From: Gemmatimonadota bacterium | GTDB taxonomy: Bacteria > JAAXHH01 | Direction: 5' to 3' | Assembly: GCA_026702745.1 (NCBI GenBank) | Contig: JAPPBT010000083.1 | Coordinates: 124,001 to 188,000 of the forward strand | DNA length: 64,000 nt | Part shown: piece after piece, positions 1 through 8,290 of the stretch | How positions within the stretch are numbered: the stretch's first letter is position 1 | Layout of the letters: each line of letters begins with the position of its first letter | The notes under the pieces: model-generated | What the model saw: only the letters and a program-made list of their open reading frames with translations | The model's database searches: none | What the model was told of the DNA's origin: nothing | Program-made: the position numbers and the translations under genes

Positions 1-2
1 TG

Positions 3-443
3 ATGGTCATCCCCGGCGACCGCCTTGATTCGAACACGCCACAGACACCGGGCATGTCACGGGCGGCGGCGATAAACCACGCCCGGACCGGGGCGAGCAA
101 GATCTGGGCGGGCACGGTGACGATCCACCCGAACGCGAAAACCGGCGCGCACCATCACGGCGAACTGGAAAGCGTGATCTACGTGGTGAAGGGAAGGGCA
201 AGGATGCGCTGGGGCGAGCGCCTGGAATTCGTGGCGGAAGCGGGACCGGGCGACTTCATCTACGTGCCGCCCTTCGTGCCCCACCAGGAGATCAACGCCC
301 GGACCGACGAACCCCTGGAATGCGTGCTGTGCAGAAGCGGCATGGACCCGGTCGTGGTCAACCTGGACATCGAACCGGTGGAGAAGCCGGAGAACGTGTA
401 CTGGGTCGATTCGATCCACCCGGAGCCTGACCCCGAAAGCTGA
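3..443 (+). CDS. cupin-domain protein
   Basis: A single-domain cupin of about 146 residues, a small beta-barrel that usually binds a metal. Cupin motif 1 is visible as H50-H51-H52 with E56, and motif 2 supplies H94 in VPPFVPHQE. Members of this family are often sugar-related isomerases, dioxygenases or binding proteins; the substrate cannot be read here. The ATG lies two bases from the window edge, so the true start could be upstream. It sits next to a mannonate dehydratase gene on the opposite strand, which makes a role in sugar-acid metabolism possible but unproven. Confidence 0.8.
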   Translation: MVIPGDRLDSNTPQTPGMSRAAAINHARTGASKIWAGTVTIHPNAKTGAHHHGELESVIYVVKGRARMRWGERLEFVAEAGPGDFIYVPPFVPHQEINARTDEPLECVLCRSGMDPVVVNLDIEPVEKPENVYWVDSIHPEPDPES

Positions 444-513
444 CGGACTCCGCTTTCATGCTGGCCGGCCACCGCAAAAACGTTCCTGGCTGCCGCCGCT
501 AACTATTAAGGCG

Positions 514-1485
514 CTACCCTCCCTCCCGGTAGACCGCCTCTCTCAACCCCCTGATATAACCGACTGCGTAGAGCCGGCAAAGGGCCGAGTACCCCGGGTG
601 GTCGTTGTCTTCGCCGGAGAGGGTCGGCACGTGGTCCGGGCGCAGCACGCCTTCAAACCCGATATCGCGGTACGCGCGCAGGCATTCCATCATGTCCGTC
701 GGACCGTCGTCGTGAAAGGTCTCCACGTAGTTCTCCACGTCCCCCCGCACATCCCGGAAATGGACGAAGAAGATCTTGCGCTGCGCGCCGAAGTGGCGGA
801 TGGCCGCGGGCTGGTCGTTGGTCATGAGGGCGAAGTTTCCCTGGCAGAAGGTGACCCCGTTCATGGGACTCGGCACCAGGTCCAGGAGCTTCTGGTAATT
901 GTCCAGAGACCTCATGATGCGTCCGATTCCCCGTAGCGGCGAGAGGGGGGGATCATCGGGGTGCATGGCCATCTCCACGCCGTACTGTTCCGCGACGGGC
1001 GTCACCCGCTCGAGGAAGTCGTGCAGCGTCTCCCAGAGCTGGTTTTCGGAGACCTCGCCCGCCTCGGTCAACGGCGCGTTTTTCATCATGGCGTGGTCGT
1101 AGCCGGTGACGACGGCGCCGCCCCGGGACGGGACCGTGGAAGACGTGCGAGTCCAGTTCAGGATGGCCATCCAGTTGTAGCACCAGGTCTTGATGCCGAC
1201 GCGGCCCATGCTCTCGATGAAGGTGCAGACGTTGTCCAGCTCCTCCTCCCGGCCTTCCACCCCCAGCTTGATGCGGTGCATGGGCGGTGCGCTTTCGATG
1301 ACGGCCACGTCGAAGCCGGCGTCGTTGAAGTTGTTCTTCATCCGCAGCAAGGGCATGTACTCCCAGCCCTTCTCATTGCCCACCGCCGGCGGCATGCTGG
1401 TGACCACGTGATCCACACCGATCTGTTTTACCTGGTCCCAGAGCGTGTTGCGGCCCGTGCTGAGAATCTCCGCGATCTTGATCAT
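514..1485 (-). CDS. uxuA: mannonate dehydratase (UxuA)
   Basis: Dehydrates D-mannonate to 2-keto-3-deoxygluconate (EC 4.2.1.8) in hexuronate breakdown; a cytoplasmic TIM-barrel metalloenzyme. The 323 residues carry the family's active-site blocks in order: HPDDPP at 175-180, CQGN at 214-217, HFRDV at 242-246, FHDDG at 257-261 and RPDHVP at 282-287. It is somewhat shorter than many UxuA proteins (350-400 residues) but no core block is missing. The ATG is preceded by AGGAG about 10 bases upstream. The next gene upstream on the same strand encodes an enolase-superfamily sugar-acid enzyme, so the two probably form a catabolic unit. Confidence 0.9.
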   Translation of the reverse strand: MIKIAEILSTGRNTLWDQVKQIGVDHVVTSMPPAVGNEKGWEYMPLLRMKNNFNDAGFDVAVIESAPPMHRIKLGVEGREEELDNVCTFIESMGRVGIKTWCYNWMAILNWTRTSSTVPSRGGAVVTGYDHAMMKNAPLTEAGEVSENQLWETLHDFLERVTPVAEQYGVEMAMHPDDPPLSPLRGIGRIMRSLDNYQKLLDLVPSPMNGVTFCQGNFALMTNDQPAAIRHFGAQRKIFFVHFRDVRGDVENYVETFHDDGPTDMMECLRAYRDIGFEGVLRPDHVPTLSGEDNDHPGYSALCRLYAVGYIRGLREAVYREGG

Positions 1486-1509
1486 GAATTGCCGTCTCCT
1501 GTAGTTACA

Positions 1510-1620
1510 CCCCGGCTGCGCACCGGATGTTCGATATCAGATCTCGCCCCGGCTGCGCACCGGATGTTCGGTATCAGATCTCGCCCCGACTGCGCACCGG
1601 ATGTTCGAGAACCCTTTCGT
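1510..1620. repeat. 37-bp tandem repeat, three copies, spanning a stop codon
   Basis: Three near-identical 37-bp copies begin at about 1510, 1547 and 1584. The rightmost copy holds the last codons of the enolase-superfamily gene. Its TGA, at 1574-1576 on the plus strand, falls in the middle copy, so the other copies are untranslated duplicates of the 3' end. The copies differ by only a few bases, which suggests a recent duplication. Confidence 0.9.
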
Positions 1621-2860
1621 AGAGATCCTGCCATTCCTTCGAACCGTCGTCCCGCAGGATCTCGAGACATACCCCGTCCGCGTGGGCCGGACCGTTGCCC
1701 TGGATGTAATAGCCGTATCCCCGGCCCATAGGCGCGATATGAATGCGGGTACCGTCGGGATAGACCACCGAATTGACGATCCGAGGTTCGGGCTTGGCGT
1801 ACCGTTCGCCCTTTTCTTTCAACGCTTGCACGGTATCTTCCGGAACTTTCCACCTCTCCACGGCTTCCTCGTCCACGGTCACGCCCAGACCCGGATCCTC
1901 GGGAACCCGGTGAAAGCCGCCCACGACCTCTATGGGTTGCGTCAGCAGGTGGTGGCTGTAGAGGTTGATGCACGTGATAGCCGGCCAGGTGGCGTGGGTC
2001 AGCACCGCACCGAGATGGGCGGCCCAGGTCGTGGTGAGCCCGTTGCCTACGAGCTGCAGCCAGAAGGGCATGTTGGCCTCGGCGCTCAGCTGGCCCTGCC
2101 GCATCACCTCGGACTTCCCGGCGCAGATGACGAAACCGTCGCAGACTTCCTCTCGGACGGCCGTCATGTACGGCGGCGAACCGAAGTGCATGGCGATGGG
2201 CCGGGGGATGACCTGCCGGAGCTGGCGGTTGCCCAGGATGTCGGTCTGCGGGATGGGGGATTCAAACATGGCCACGTTGTCGTGCTGGGCCAGTTTCTGC
2301 ATGACGGGCATGGCCGCGGCCGCGTTCTGCATGGTGGCATTGGCGTCGAGGTCCAGCTTGAAGGAACCGGGGATGCCCGTGGCGACGGCGTCCACCTGGG
2401 CGAAGATGTCCCACCAGGGCCTTTGCTTGATCTTGAAGCTGGTATACCCCAGGGCCACCGCGTCGCGGGCCTCGGCCAGCCAGTCTGCGGGCGAGGCGTC
2501 GATGGACCACCAGGAGATGGGCGACCAGTCCCGCACCTTGTTCCCGAGCAGCTTGTAGCAGGGCACCCCCAGCGCCTTGCCCACCACGTCGAAGAGGGCC
2601 ATCTGCAATCCGGCACCGAGCGAGTCGTCGTTCATCACGTCGGCCGGACTCTTCCCGATGACCCGGTTCACGGCCTCGTCGGTGACCCGCGCCCAGGTGT
2701 AGTGAATGACCGTTTCCCCCCAGCCTGCCAGCCCTGTATCCGTCGTCACCCGGCAAAGTTCCAGGATCGACCAGTTATAGACCTCGCGCTCGGTAATGCG
2801 GGCCTGGCGTTCGGTGAACGGCACATCCACCACGATGCGTTCTACGTCGACGACCTTCAT
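1574..2860 (-). CDS. enolase-superfamily (mandelate racemase / muconate lactonizing) enzyme
   Basis: A 428-residue enolase-superfamily protein, expected to abstract a proton alpha to a carboxylate in a sugar acid. The barrel lysines K143 and K145 (FKIK) are present, as are two of the three usual metal ligands, D170/D172 (KLDLDAN) and E200 (FESP). The third-ligand position reads HFG (H225) instead of the usual Asp/Glu. Residues from about 370 onward form an extended C-terminal segment. The ATG has GGAGG 10 bases upstream. It lies 88 bp upstream of uxuA on the same strand, so a linked sugar-acid pathway is likely. The specific substrate is unknown. Confidence 0.8.
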   Translation of the reverse strand: MKVVDVERIVVDVPFTERQARITEREVYNWSILELCRVTTDTGLAGWGETVIHYTWARVTDEAVNRVIGKSPADVMNDDSLGAGLQMALFDVVGKALGVPCYKLLGNKVRDWSPISWWSIDASPADWLAEARDAVALGYTSFKIKQRPWWDIFAQVDAVATGIPGSFKLDLDANATMQNAAAAMPVMQKLAQHDNVAMFESPIPQTDILGNRQLRQVIPRPIAMHFGSPPYMTAVREEVCDGFVICAGKSEVMRQGQLSAEANMPFWLQLVGNGLTTTWAAHLGAVLTHATWPAITCINLYSHHLLTQPIEVVGGFHRVPEDPGLGVTVDEEAVERWKVPEDTVQALKEKGERYAKPEPRIVNSVVYPDGTRIHIAPMGRGYGYYIQGNGPAHADGVCLEILRDDGSKEWQDLYERVLEHPVRSRGEI

Positions 2861-2936
2861 GCGTAGTTGTCCTCCCGTTGCGGCAAGTTCGAACCCATCG
2901 GTGGCGCCCCGCCTCGATCCCGGTGGCCGACGTGGA

Positions 2937-3755
2937 TCAGATCAGCAAACAGGCGATCACGAGCAGGACCATCAGGGGCAGCAGCCCCATGCCGACGCTG
3001 GCGCCCGCCGGCATGAGCAGGCTTTCCGGCGCAGTGATTTCCAGGCCGAACAGCAGGGGGATCGTCCGGGACGCTTCCTCATTCAAGCCCAGCGAGATAG
3101 AGACCCCGACGTACAGGCTGCCGAAAAGGGCCAGGACCATGACCACGTGGGCCAAATGGGGCAGCCGGCCCCTGGAGAGATCGGCGGCGTCCATGACGTC
3201 GTGATAGAGCAGGCCCCACTGTTTCACCCGCTTGTAGAGCACCGGCAGCAGCAGCGGACCAAGAATGGCCGCGGTGACGAAGTTGTTGAGGGAAATCAGG
3301 GGCGCCAGCACGTGGAAGGGCACGAGCCCCAGGGTGTCCAGCCCCCAGCCGACCATTACGCCGCAGGCGATGCTGGCCAGCAACGTTACGTAGAGGTACC
3401 GGACCAGCATGGCCGGGGACCAGGCACCGGGCTCTTTGCTGGTAAGCATGCGCCATAACCGGTAAGGGATGTAACCGAGCAGGAAGTTGCCGATCATTCC
3501 GAAGTAGCTGCCCAGCCCGTAGGTGCCGCCCATCAGGTCGCCGATCAGGTTGCCGAAGGCGGCGCCCCACGCACCGGCGGGACCGAACATGAGGGAACAG
3601 ATGACCGGGAATACGTTGGCCGGCCTGAGTTCGGTAATGCCGGGTATAATGGGAAGGAGTTTGAAGGGAATGAGGACGGCGGCATACATGGCTGCCGTCA
3701 GGGCTACCAGGACGACCATCCTGGTATACTTCCACATCGTGATGGCTTCTCGCAC
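2937..3755 (-). CDS. ECF-transporter S-component-like membrane protein
   Basis: A 272-residue integral membrane protein with about seven hydrophobic helices. The N-terminal half (LPIIPGITELRPANVFPVI, then GPAGAWGAAFGNLIGDL) resembles substrate-binding S components of energy-coupling-factor vitamin transporters (QueT-like). No ECF ATPase or EcfT gene is nearby, so it would have to share an energising module encoded elsewhere. The GTG at 3755 has AAGGGG five bases upstream; an ATG six codons later (3737) is an alternative. It follows the BFN-UVR gene by 9 bp and is probably co-transcribed with it. The ligand is unknown. Confidence 0.6.
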   Translation of the reverse strand: MREAITMWKYTRMVVLVALTAAMYAAVLIPFKLLPIIPGITELRPANVFPVICSLMFGPAGAWGAAFGNLIGDLMGGTYGLGSYFGMIGNFLLGYIPYRLWRMLTSKEPGAWSPAMLVRYLYVTLLASIACGVMVGWGLDTLGLVPFHVLAPLISLNNFVTAAILGPLLLPVLYKRVKQWGLLYHDVMDAADLSRGRLPHLAHVVMVLALFGSLYVGVSISLGLNEEASRTIPLLFGLEITAPESLLMPAGASVGMGLLPLMVLLVIACLLI

Positions 3756-3764
3756 GCTACCCCT

Positions 3765-4433
3765 TCAGGCGCTCTCTTCCAGGCGGTTGATCTCGTCGCG
3801 CAGACGGGCGGCATCCTCGTACCGTTCCTCATCGATGGCTGCCTGTAGTTTCTGCCGCGCCGTTTCCAGGGGGGTGCGTGGCTGACGCTTGAACTCCACG
3901 GATTCCATCAACTCCTCGGCGGCCACCTGCGCCGCGGGCACCTTGCCTTCCTCGCCCGCTTCGGCTTCCAGTTCCTCGATGGACGCGGCGAGCGCGTCCT
4001 CGCCGTTCTCGTCCTTGCTCTTGGGCATGCGCTTGCCGGCCGCCTGCATGACTTCCTCTTCCACGTAGATCGGGGCGTCGGCACGAAGGGCGAGGGCAAT
4101 GGCGTCCGTGGGTCTCGAGTCGATGGTCATGGATTGTCCGTTGGCCTTCACGTGTATTTCCGCGATGTAAAACTGCTGCTCGCGCAGTTCGGAAATGAGC
4201 ACGAACTCGATCTCGGCGTCGAAATGTTCGAAGACTGAATTCAGCAGATCGTGGGTCATGGGCCGCGGCGGTGCTTCTTCGCCGGAGTCGATCTGGCTCT
4301 TGATGGCGAAGGCTTCCGCGATGCCGATCAGCAGAATCAGCACCTGCTCTTCCTGCTCGTCGGCCAGCCAGAGTACGGGCGTGGCGTGCAGGGGATAGGG
4401 AGGCCCCACATCATATACCTTGAGACGAATCAT
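3765..4433 (-). CDS. bifunctional nuclease (BFN/DUF151) domain protein with C-terminal UVR motif
   Basis: Residues 1-135 match the BFN/DUF151 fold (MIRLKVYDVG start; later DSRPTDAIALALRADAPIYV), a family with reported nuclease activity. An acidic linker follows, then a UvrB/UvrC-type UVR helical hairpin at about 185-220 (ARQKLQAAIDEERYEDAARL). The UVR motif normally mediates UvrB-UvrC contact, so protein-protein interaction is likely. The start at 4433 was chosen because the BFN family begins MIRLKV; the frame stays open upstream for 55 codons but that stretch is not family-like. A second UVR-tailed protein is encoded at 7475-8233. Confidence 0.85.
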   Translation of the reverse strand: MIRLKVYDVGPPYPLHATPVLWLADEQEEQVLILLIGIAEAFAIKSQIDSGEEAPPRPMTHDLLNSVFEHFDAEIEFVLISELREQQFYIAEIHVKANGQSMTIDSRPTDAIALALRADAPIYVEEEVMQAAGKRMPKSKDENGEDALAASIEELEAEAGEEGKVPAAQVAAEELMESVEFKRQPRTPLETARQKLQAAIDEERYEDAARLRDEINRLEESA

Positions 4434-4578
4434 GTGTGCAGTCTTTCTACCGGACCGGGATAAGCCTGGTTCTTTGTCGCGGGCGACCACATGCGAGATG
4501 ACGGGATTACGCGGACTGAAAGGGGTCAGTCCGCCTGTAGATACAATCGTCATCGTAGTGGAAGTTTGGTATACGGGT

Positions 4579-4608
4579 ATAATAAACCGGGCGCTCAAAA
4601 CAGGTCAA
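4579..4608 (-). promoter_or_regulatory. sigma70-type promoter for the BFN-UVR gene
   Basis: Read on the minus strand: TTGACC (4608-4603), 18-bp spacer, TATTAT (4584-4579). Each hexamer matches consensus at five of six positions. Transcription would start near 4572 and give a leader of about 140 nt before the ATG at 4433. Confidence 0.5.
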
Positions 4609-4678
4609 GACAAAATGAGCCGGCGGTCGTGATTTTCGGCTGCCGGGTGTTTCCGGTCATCCGGATGGACGCTTCCGG

Positions 4679-5224
4679 TCATCCGGTGCTCGAACTTCCC
4701 CGCTGGGCGAGAAAGGCGCGGCGCACGCGGGTGAAGAAGGCGAGTGCCGCTTCCGTGCGGTAGTCCCGGTAGGTCCAGGGCAGCGGAGTAAACTCGCCCC
4801 GGGTGTACAGCAGCGTCACCTCGCCAAATATCCCCTTCCCGATGTATATACGATGGCTGTAGTTCTTGGTGGTCGCCAGGACGAGCTGGCCGCCGTTGAC
4901 GTAGCCCGGATCGATGTTCAGTCCCCGTCCGGGCAGGCCGTCGGGTCGGGCCAGGCCGGCTTCCAGGTCGTTGCACGCGCGCTTTATCTCCACGAGGTCC
5001 TCCGGGTTCACGAGCGGCCCGAATCCGAGGAACTGCTTGACCAGTCCGGCCCCCATTTCCCGCTCGTAGTAGGATGAGAAGGAAAAGTCGAATACCGGAC
5101 CGGTCAGTTCCAATGCGCCGAACCGACCGGCCAGGAGCTCTCGGCCCTCCGCCAGCTTCGTTTCGTCCTGTCCCATGATCGCGCATACCAGCTTCACGGA
5201 TTCGGGTTCTGCGGGCGTACCCAA
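4679..5224 (-). CDS. DUF4416 family protein
   Basis: A 181-residue protein matching the DUF4416 family by its opening (LG..PEPVKL-type), the FDFSFSSYYEREMG block and the GRGLNIDPGYV block. The function of the family is not established; it is widespread in deltaproteobacteria, Planctomycetes and candidate phyla. The start is a TTG at 5224 with GGAGAG about 10 bases upstream, and the residues after it fit the family N-terminus. It stands alone between a minus-strand promoter region and a divergently transcribed SDR. Confidence 0.8.
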   Translation of the reverse strand: MGTPAEPESVKLVCAIMGQDETKLAEGRELLAGRFGALELTGPVFDFSFSSYYEREMGAGLVKQFLGFGPLVNPEDLVEIKRACNDLEAGLARPDGLPGRGLNIDPGYVNGGQLVLATTKNYSHRIYIGKGIFGEVTLLYTRGEFTPLPWTYRDYRTEAALAFFTRVRRAFLAQRGSSSTG

Positions 5225-5259
5225 GGTCTAGTCGCTCTCCATGTTACGCGTTTGTCTCA

Positions 5260-5288
5260 TTGCCACGGGGAGTGCCGGCCTGTATATT
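5260..5288 (+). promoter_or_regulatory. sigma70-type promoter for the SDR gene
   Basis: TTGCCA (5260-5265), 17-bp spacer, TATATT (5283-5288); each hexamer matches consensus at five of six positions. The predicted start near 5295 leaves a leader of about 97 nt before the ATG at 5392. Confidence 0.6.
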
Positions 5289-5391
5289 TACTCGCCATTC
5301 GGCCCATCGCCCGACAGGAAACAGATACCGGTTCGGGGTGGTCGCTGTCAACGCTAAACAGGCACGGACCGGCAGTACGACAGGAGCACAA

Positions 5392-6156
5392 ATGAATCTC
5401 GAACGGTTTTCACTCAAGGACAGGGTCGCCATTGTAACCGGCGCGGGAACGGGCATCGGCCAGGGGATCGCGACGGCCATGGCCGAATCGGGTGGCCGGG
5501 TCGTCCTGGCGGGCCGGACCCGCTCCAGGCTCGAGGAGACCGCTGAGAACATCAGGACGATCGGCGGCGAAGCGCTGGTCGTGGATACGGACGTATCGGA
5601 CCGGGACGGCCGTGCATACCTGGTGGCAACGACGCTGGAAACCTGGAACCAGATCGATATCCTGGTCAACAACGCGGGGGTGAACGTGCGCACCCCGCCG
5701 GAGGACTACCGCGAGGAGGACTGGGACCGGATCGTGGACACCAACCTGAAGGGCACCTTCTTCCTCACCCAACTCGCGGCCCGTCACATGATCAAGCGGA
5801 AGTACGGCAAGATCATCCAGATCGCATCATTGGCCGCCATTACGGGCATTCCCCATATCCCCGCCTACACCGCCGCCAAGGGCGGTATCGCTTCCATGAC
5901 CTACCAACTGGCCATCGACTGGGCCCCGTACAACATCAACATCAATTCCATCTGTCCGGGATACATCCGGACGCCACTGACCCGGCCCGTCGAAGAAAGC
6001 GAGCGGGGTGCCTACATCCTGAACCGCGTGCCGGCCGGGCGCTGGGGCGAACCGGAGGACATCGCCGGCACCGCCGTGTTCCTGGCCGCTCCGGCCTCGG
6101 ATTTCCTCACGGGACAACTGATCGTGGTAGACGGCGGATGGATGGCCGGCGGCTAG
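5392..6156 (+). CDS. SDR-family oxidoreductase (KduD / gluconate 5-dehydrogenase-like)
   Basis: A classical short-chain dehydrogenase of 254 residues. The NAD(P)-binding TGAGTGIG lies at 16-23, NNAG at 93-96, and the catalytic Ser146, Tyr159 and Lys163 (YTAAK) are intact. The overall pattern (LKDRVAIVTGAGTGIG, and a C-terminus ending in VVDGGW) resembles 2-deoxy-D-gluconate 3-dehydrogenase and gluconate 5-dehydrogenase. This fits the uronate genes at the start of the window, though the substrate is inferred. The ATG at 5392 is preceded by AGGAG at 6-nt spacing, which decides it over the longer open frame. Confidence 0.85.
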   Translation: MNLERFSLKDRVAIVTGAGTGIGQGIATAMAESGGRVVLAGRTRSRLEETAENIRTIGGEALVVDTDVSDRDGRAYLVATTLETWNQIDILVNNAGVNVRTPPEDYREEDWDRIVDTNLKGTFFLTQLAARHMIKRKYGKIIQIASLAAITGIPHIPAYTAAKGGIASMTYQLAIDWAPYNININSICPGYIRTPLTRPVEESERGAYILNRVPAGRWGEPEDIAGTAVFLAAPASDFLTGQLIVVDGGWMAGG

Positions 6157-6249
6157 CCGGCGGCCAGCAGGCAGATCGTCGCGGAGGCACTCGCCTGGAT
6201 CGGTCGCCCGCCTCGATCGGGGCGCCGGCCCGTCCGCGGACCGCTGCCG

Positions 6250-7461
6250 TCACCCGGCGGCCTCCGCCTGGCTCACCCGGCCCGTACCCGGGCGGGGCAC
6301 CGTGATGAAACCGGTGGCCACCAGGGTCAGGACGGCGACGACCGCCGCACCGATAAAGACGTACTGGTAGCCGTAGATGACCCAGACCAGACCGCCCAGG
6401 GTGGGAATGGACATGGACACCGCGTGGTCGATGGTGACGCCCAGGGACAGGGTCGCGGTGAGATCGTCCCTCTTGACGACGATTTTGCTGGCATAGGTGG
6501 TCCGCGCGATACTGACGTTGAACAGGACCAGGTCGAGCACGAAGCTGGCATAGATGAGATCCACCGCCCACGCCCCCAGCCCCATTTCAGCGGCGAAACC
6601 GTAGCCCACGCAGACGCCGATGAGCAGCACCGCGTCGATCATCAGCACCAGGCGCTCCCCGAACCGGTCGATCAGCTTGCCCAGCTGCGGCGCGAAGAAC
6701 ACGCCGATGACGGATGCGACCAGGTGGAGCGAGGCGATGGTGGATACCGGTTTGTCGAAAATACTGATCAGTACCCACGGACCAAAGGTGATGAAGATCT
6801 GCTTCCGCGCGCCGAAGAGGATGTTCAGCAGGTAGAACAGGGTGTACCGCTTCCGCATGATGAAGGTGGGGCGGTTGCCCGTGTGTCCCTCGATAGGACG
6901 CATCGCCAGGTAGCAGTAGACGCCTCCCAGGGCTACCAGCGCGGCAAGGGCGAAAACGGGCAGGTAGCCGAATGAGGTGCCGCCCAGTCCCATCCAGAGC
7001 AGGATGCTGCCCAGGATGGCGGCGCCGGTCTGGATGCCGCTCAGGCGCCCGAGCATGGTGGCACCCCGTCCTTCACGGGCCAGCCGAAGGGCGATCGTCC
7101 GGGTCACGGGCATCTGCAGGTGCATACCGATGCTCCAGATGATCATGGAAACGAGCATCAACCCGTACAGATCGCCGTAGATGCCGAGTCCCAGGAACCC
7201 CACGGCCATCAGCGCCATGGAGAGGGCGGCCATCTTCAGTTCCGACCAGAAGAAGAGGATGCCGGCGAAGGCGGCGACGAGGAAACCGGGCAGTTCGCGG
7301 GGAAACTCGAGCTCGCCGCGGCTCATCGCGTCCATCTTGTAGGTGTCGCTGAGGAAGTTGTTGAAGCTTATTTCACCCAGCCCCATCGAAAGACCCATGC
7401 TGACCGCGCCAAGTACGAAGAGGATGAGTTGACGGTCGGCGGATCTGATCCAGGAAAGCAA
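6250..7461 (-). CDS. MFS transporter
   Basis: A 403-residue major facilitator superfamily protein with about twelve hydrophobic helices. A typical loop between helices 2 and 3 is hard to place, but the second half shows a clear MFS-like motif (PQLGKLIDRFGERLVL). The start is a TTG at 7461 with GGGAG seven bases upstream, 13 bp after the stop of the UVR-motif gene. It is the last gene of the minus-strand run that begins at 12286. Nothing in the sequence indicates the substrate. Confidence 0.8.
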   Translation of the reverse strand: MLSWIRSADRQLILFVLGAVSMGLSMGLGEISFNNFLSDTYKMDAMSRGELEFPRELPGFLVAAFAGILFFWSELKMAALSMALMAVGFLGLGIYGDLYGLMLVSMIIWSIGMHLQMPVTRTIALRLAREGRGATMLGRLSGIQTGAAILGSILLWMGLGGTSFGYLPVFALAALVALGGVYCYLAMRPIEGHTGNRPTFIMRKRYTLFYLLNILFGARKQIFITFGPWVLISIFDKPVSTIASLHLVASVIGVFFAPQLGKLIDRFGERLVLMIDAVLLIGVCVGYGFAAEMGLGAWAVDLIYASFVLDLVLFNVSIARTTYASKIVVKRDDLTATLSLGVTIDHAVSMSIPTLGGLVWVIYGYQYVFIGAAVVAVLTLVATGFITVPRPGTGRVSQAEAAG

Positions 7462-7474
7462 GTGGGGCTCCCGT

Positions 7475-8233
7475 CTAGGGCAGATCGAACTTCTTCAGTT
7501 CGTCCCGTATTTCGGCGGCTCGTTCGAACTCTTCGTTCTCGACGGCCTCCGTCAATTCCGCCCTCAACTGGTCTTCCTCGGATCGGGGCTGTTGTTTTCG
7601 GATCTCCTCGGCCATGTCCCTCAGCACCTTCAGTTCCTGGCTTTCCTTGACCAGGTCGTCCCGGTCGTAGGAACGAAAGAAAGTCTCTATTTCCTCAATG
7701 CCTTCTTCGATATGGCAAAGGGCCTTGTCGATATCGCCCGTATCCGTTGCAATGAGGCTTCGCGCCCGGGTGCGGTGCATGATGACGAAGGGCCTGTACT
7801 GCTCGAGGGACAGGCGGTCGTCGTCGTTTTCGGCATGGGTCCGCACGATTTCCATGATTTGCAGGTTGTGCTCGGCGTCCCGGCAGGCTTCGTGGTAGGA
7901 TTCCAGTTCGAACATGCAGATGCGCCGGTAGTAATACTGAAGCGATTCCGTCTGCAGGCTCACGCAGTCCTCGTGGGAGAGATTGAGTTGCGCGTCCGGT
8001 CCCTTGTCCGCCTTCTGCTGCTCCAGTTTATCCATAAAGTGGTCCAGCAGGGAGTTCTTCCCGTGGGGCCTTTGGCCGTCCGGCCGGTTCGACCACTCCA
8101 TCTGCAGGATGCCCAGGTCAACGCGCATCTGGATCCTCGTCCGGCCGTCTTCTCCCTTGATCTTGCGCACGATGAGCTTGTCGGGCCCCGTATAGACCCA
8201 TTCATCGAGTAATTTGCTGATGTCTGGATTCAT
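7475..8233 (-). CDS. UvrB/UvrC (UVR) motif-containing protein
   Basis: A 252-residue, largely helical and highly charged protein. The last 35 residues form a UVR hairpin (LRAELTEAVENEEFERAAEI, then RDELKK), the UvrB-UvrC interaction motif. The N-terminal 70 residues look like a small beta domain (KLIVRKIKGEDGRTRIQMRV). The middle is helical and rich in acidic residues, possibly repeat-like. No nuclease or ATPase motif is visible. The ATG has GGGAG nine bases upstream. It lies between uppP and an MFS gene on the same strand. A specific function cannot be assigned. Confidence 0.75.
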   Translation of the reverse strand: MNPDISKLLDEWVYTGPDKLIVRKIKGEDGRTRIQMRVDLGILQMEWSNRPDGQRPHGKNSLLDHFMDKLEQQKADKGPDAQLNLSHEDCVSLQTESLQYYYRRICMFELESYHEACRDAEHNLQIMEIVRTHAENDDDRLSLEQYRPFVIMHRTRARSLIATDTGDIDKALCHIEEGIEEIETFFRSYDRDDLVKESQELKVLRDMAEEIRKQQPRSEEDQLRAELTEAVENEEFERAAEIRDELKKFDLP

Positions 8234-8290
8234 GTGCCTGGCTCCCGTGTGTAGAATGTGAGGTGCCGAGGGAGGTGGATGCAGACCGAA

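Noticed and set aside
1601-2866. 421-codon open frame antisense to the enolase-superfamily gene
   Set aside because: The opposite strand carries the KxK, DxD and E ligands in register; this frame has no domain.
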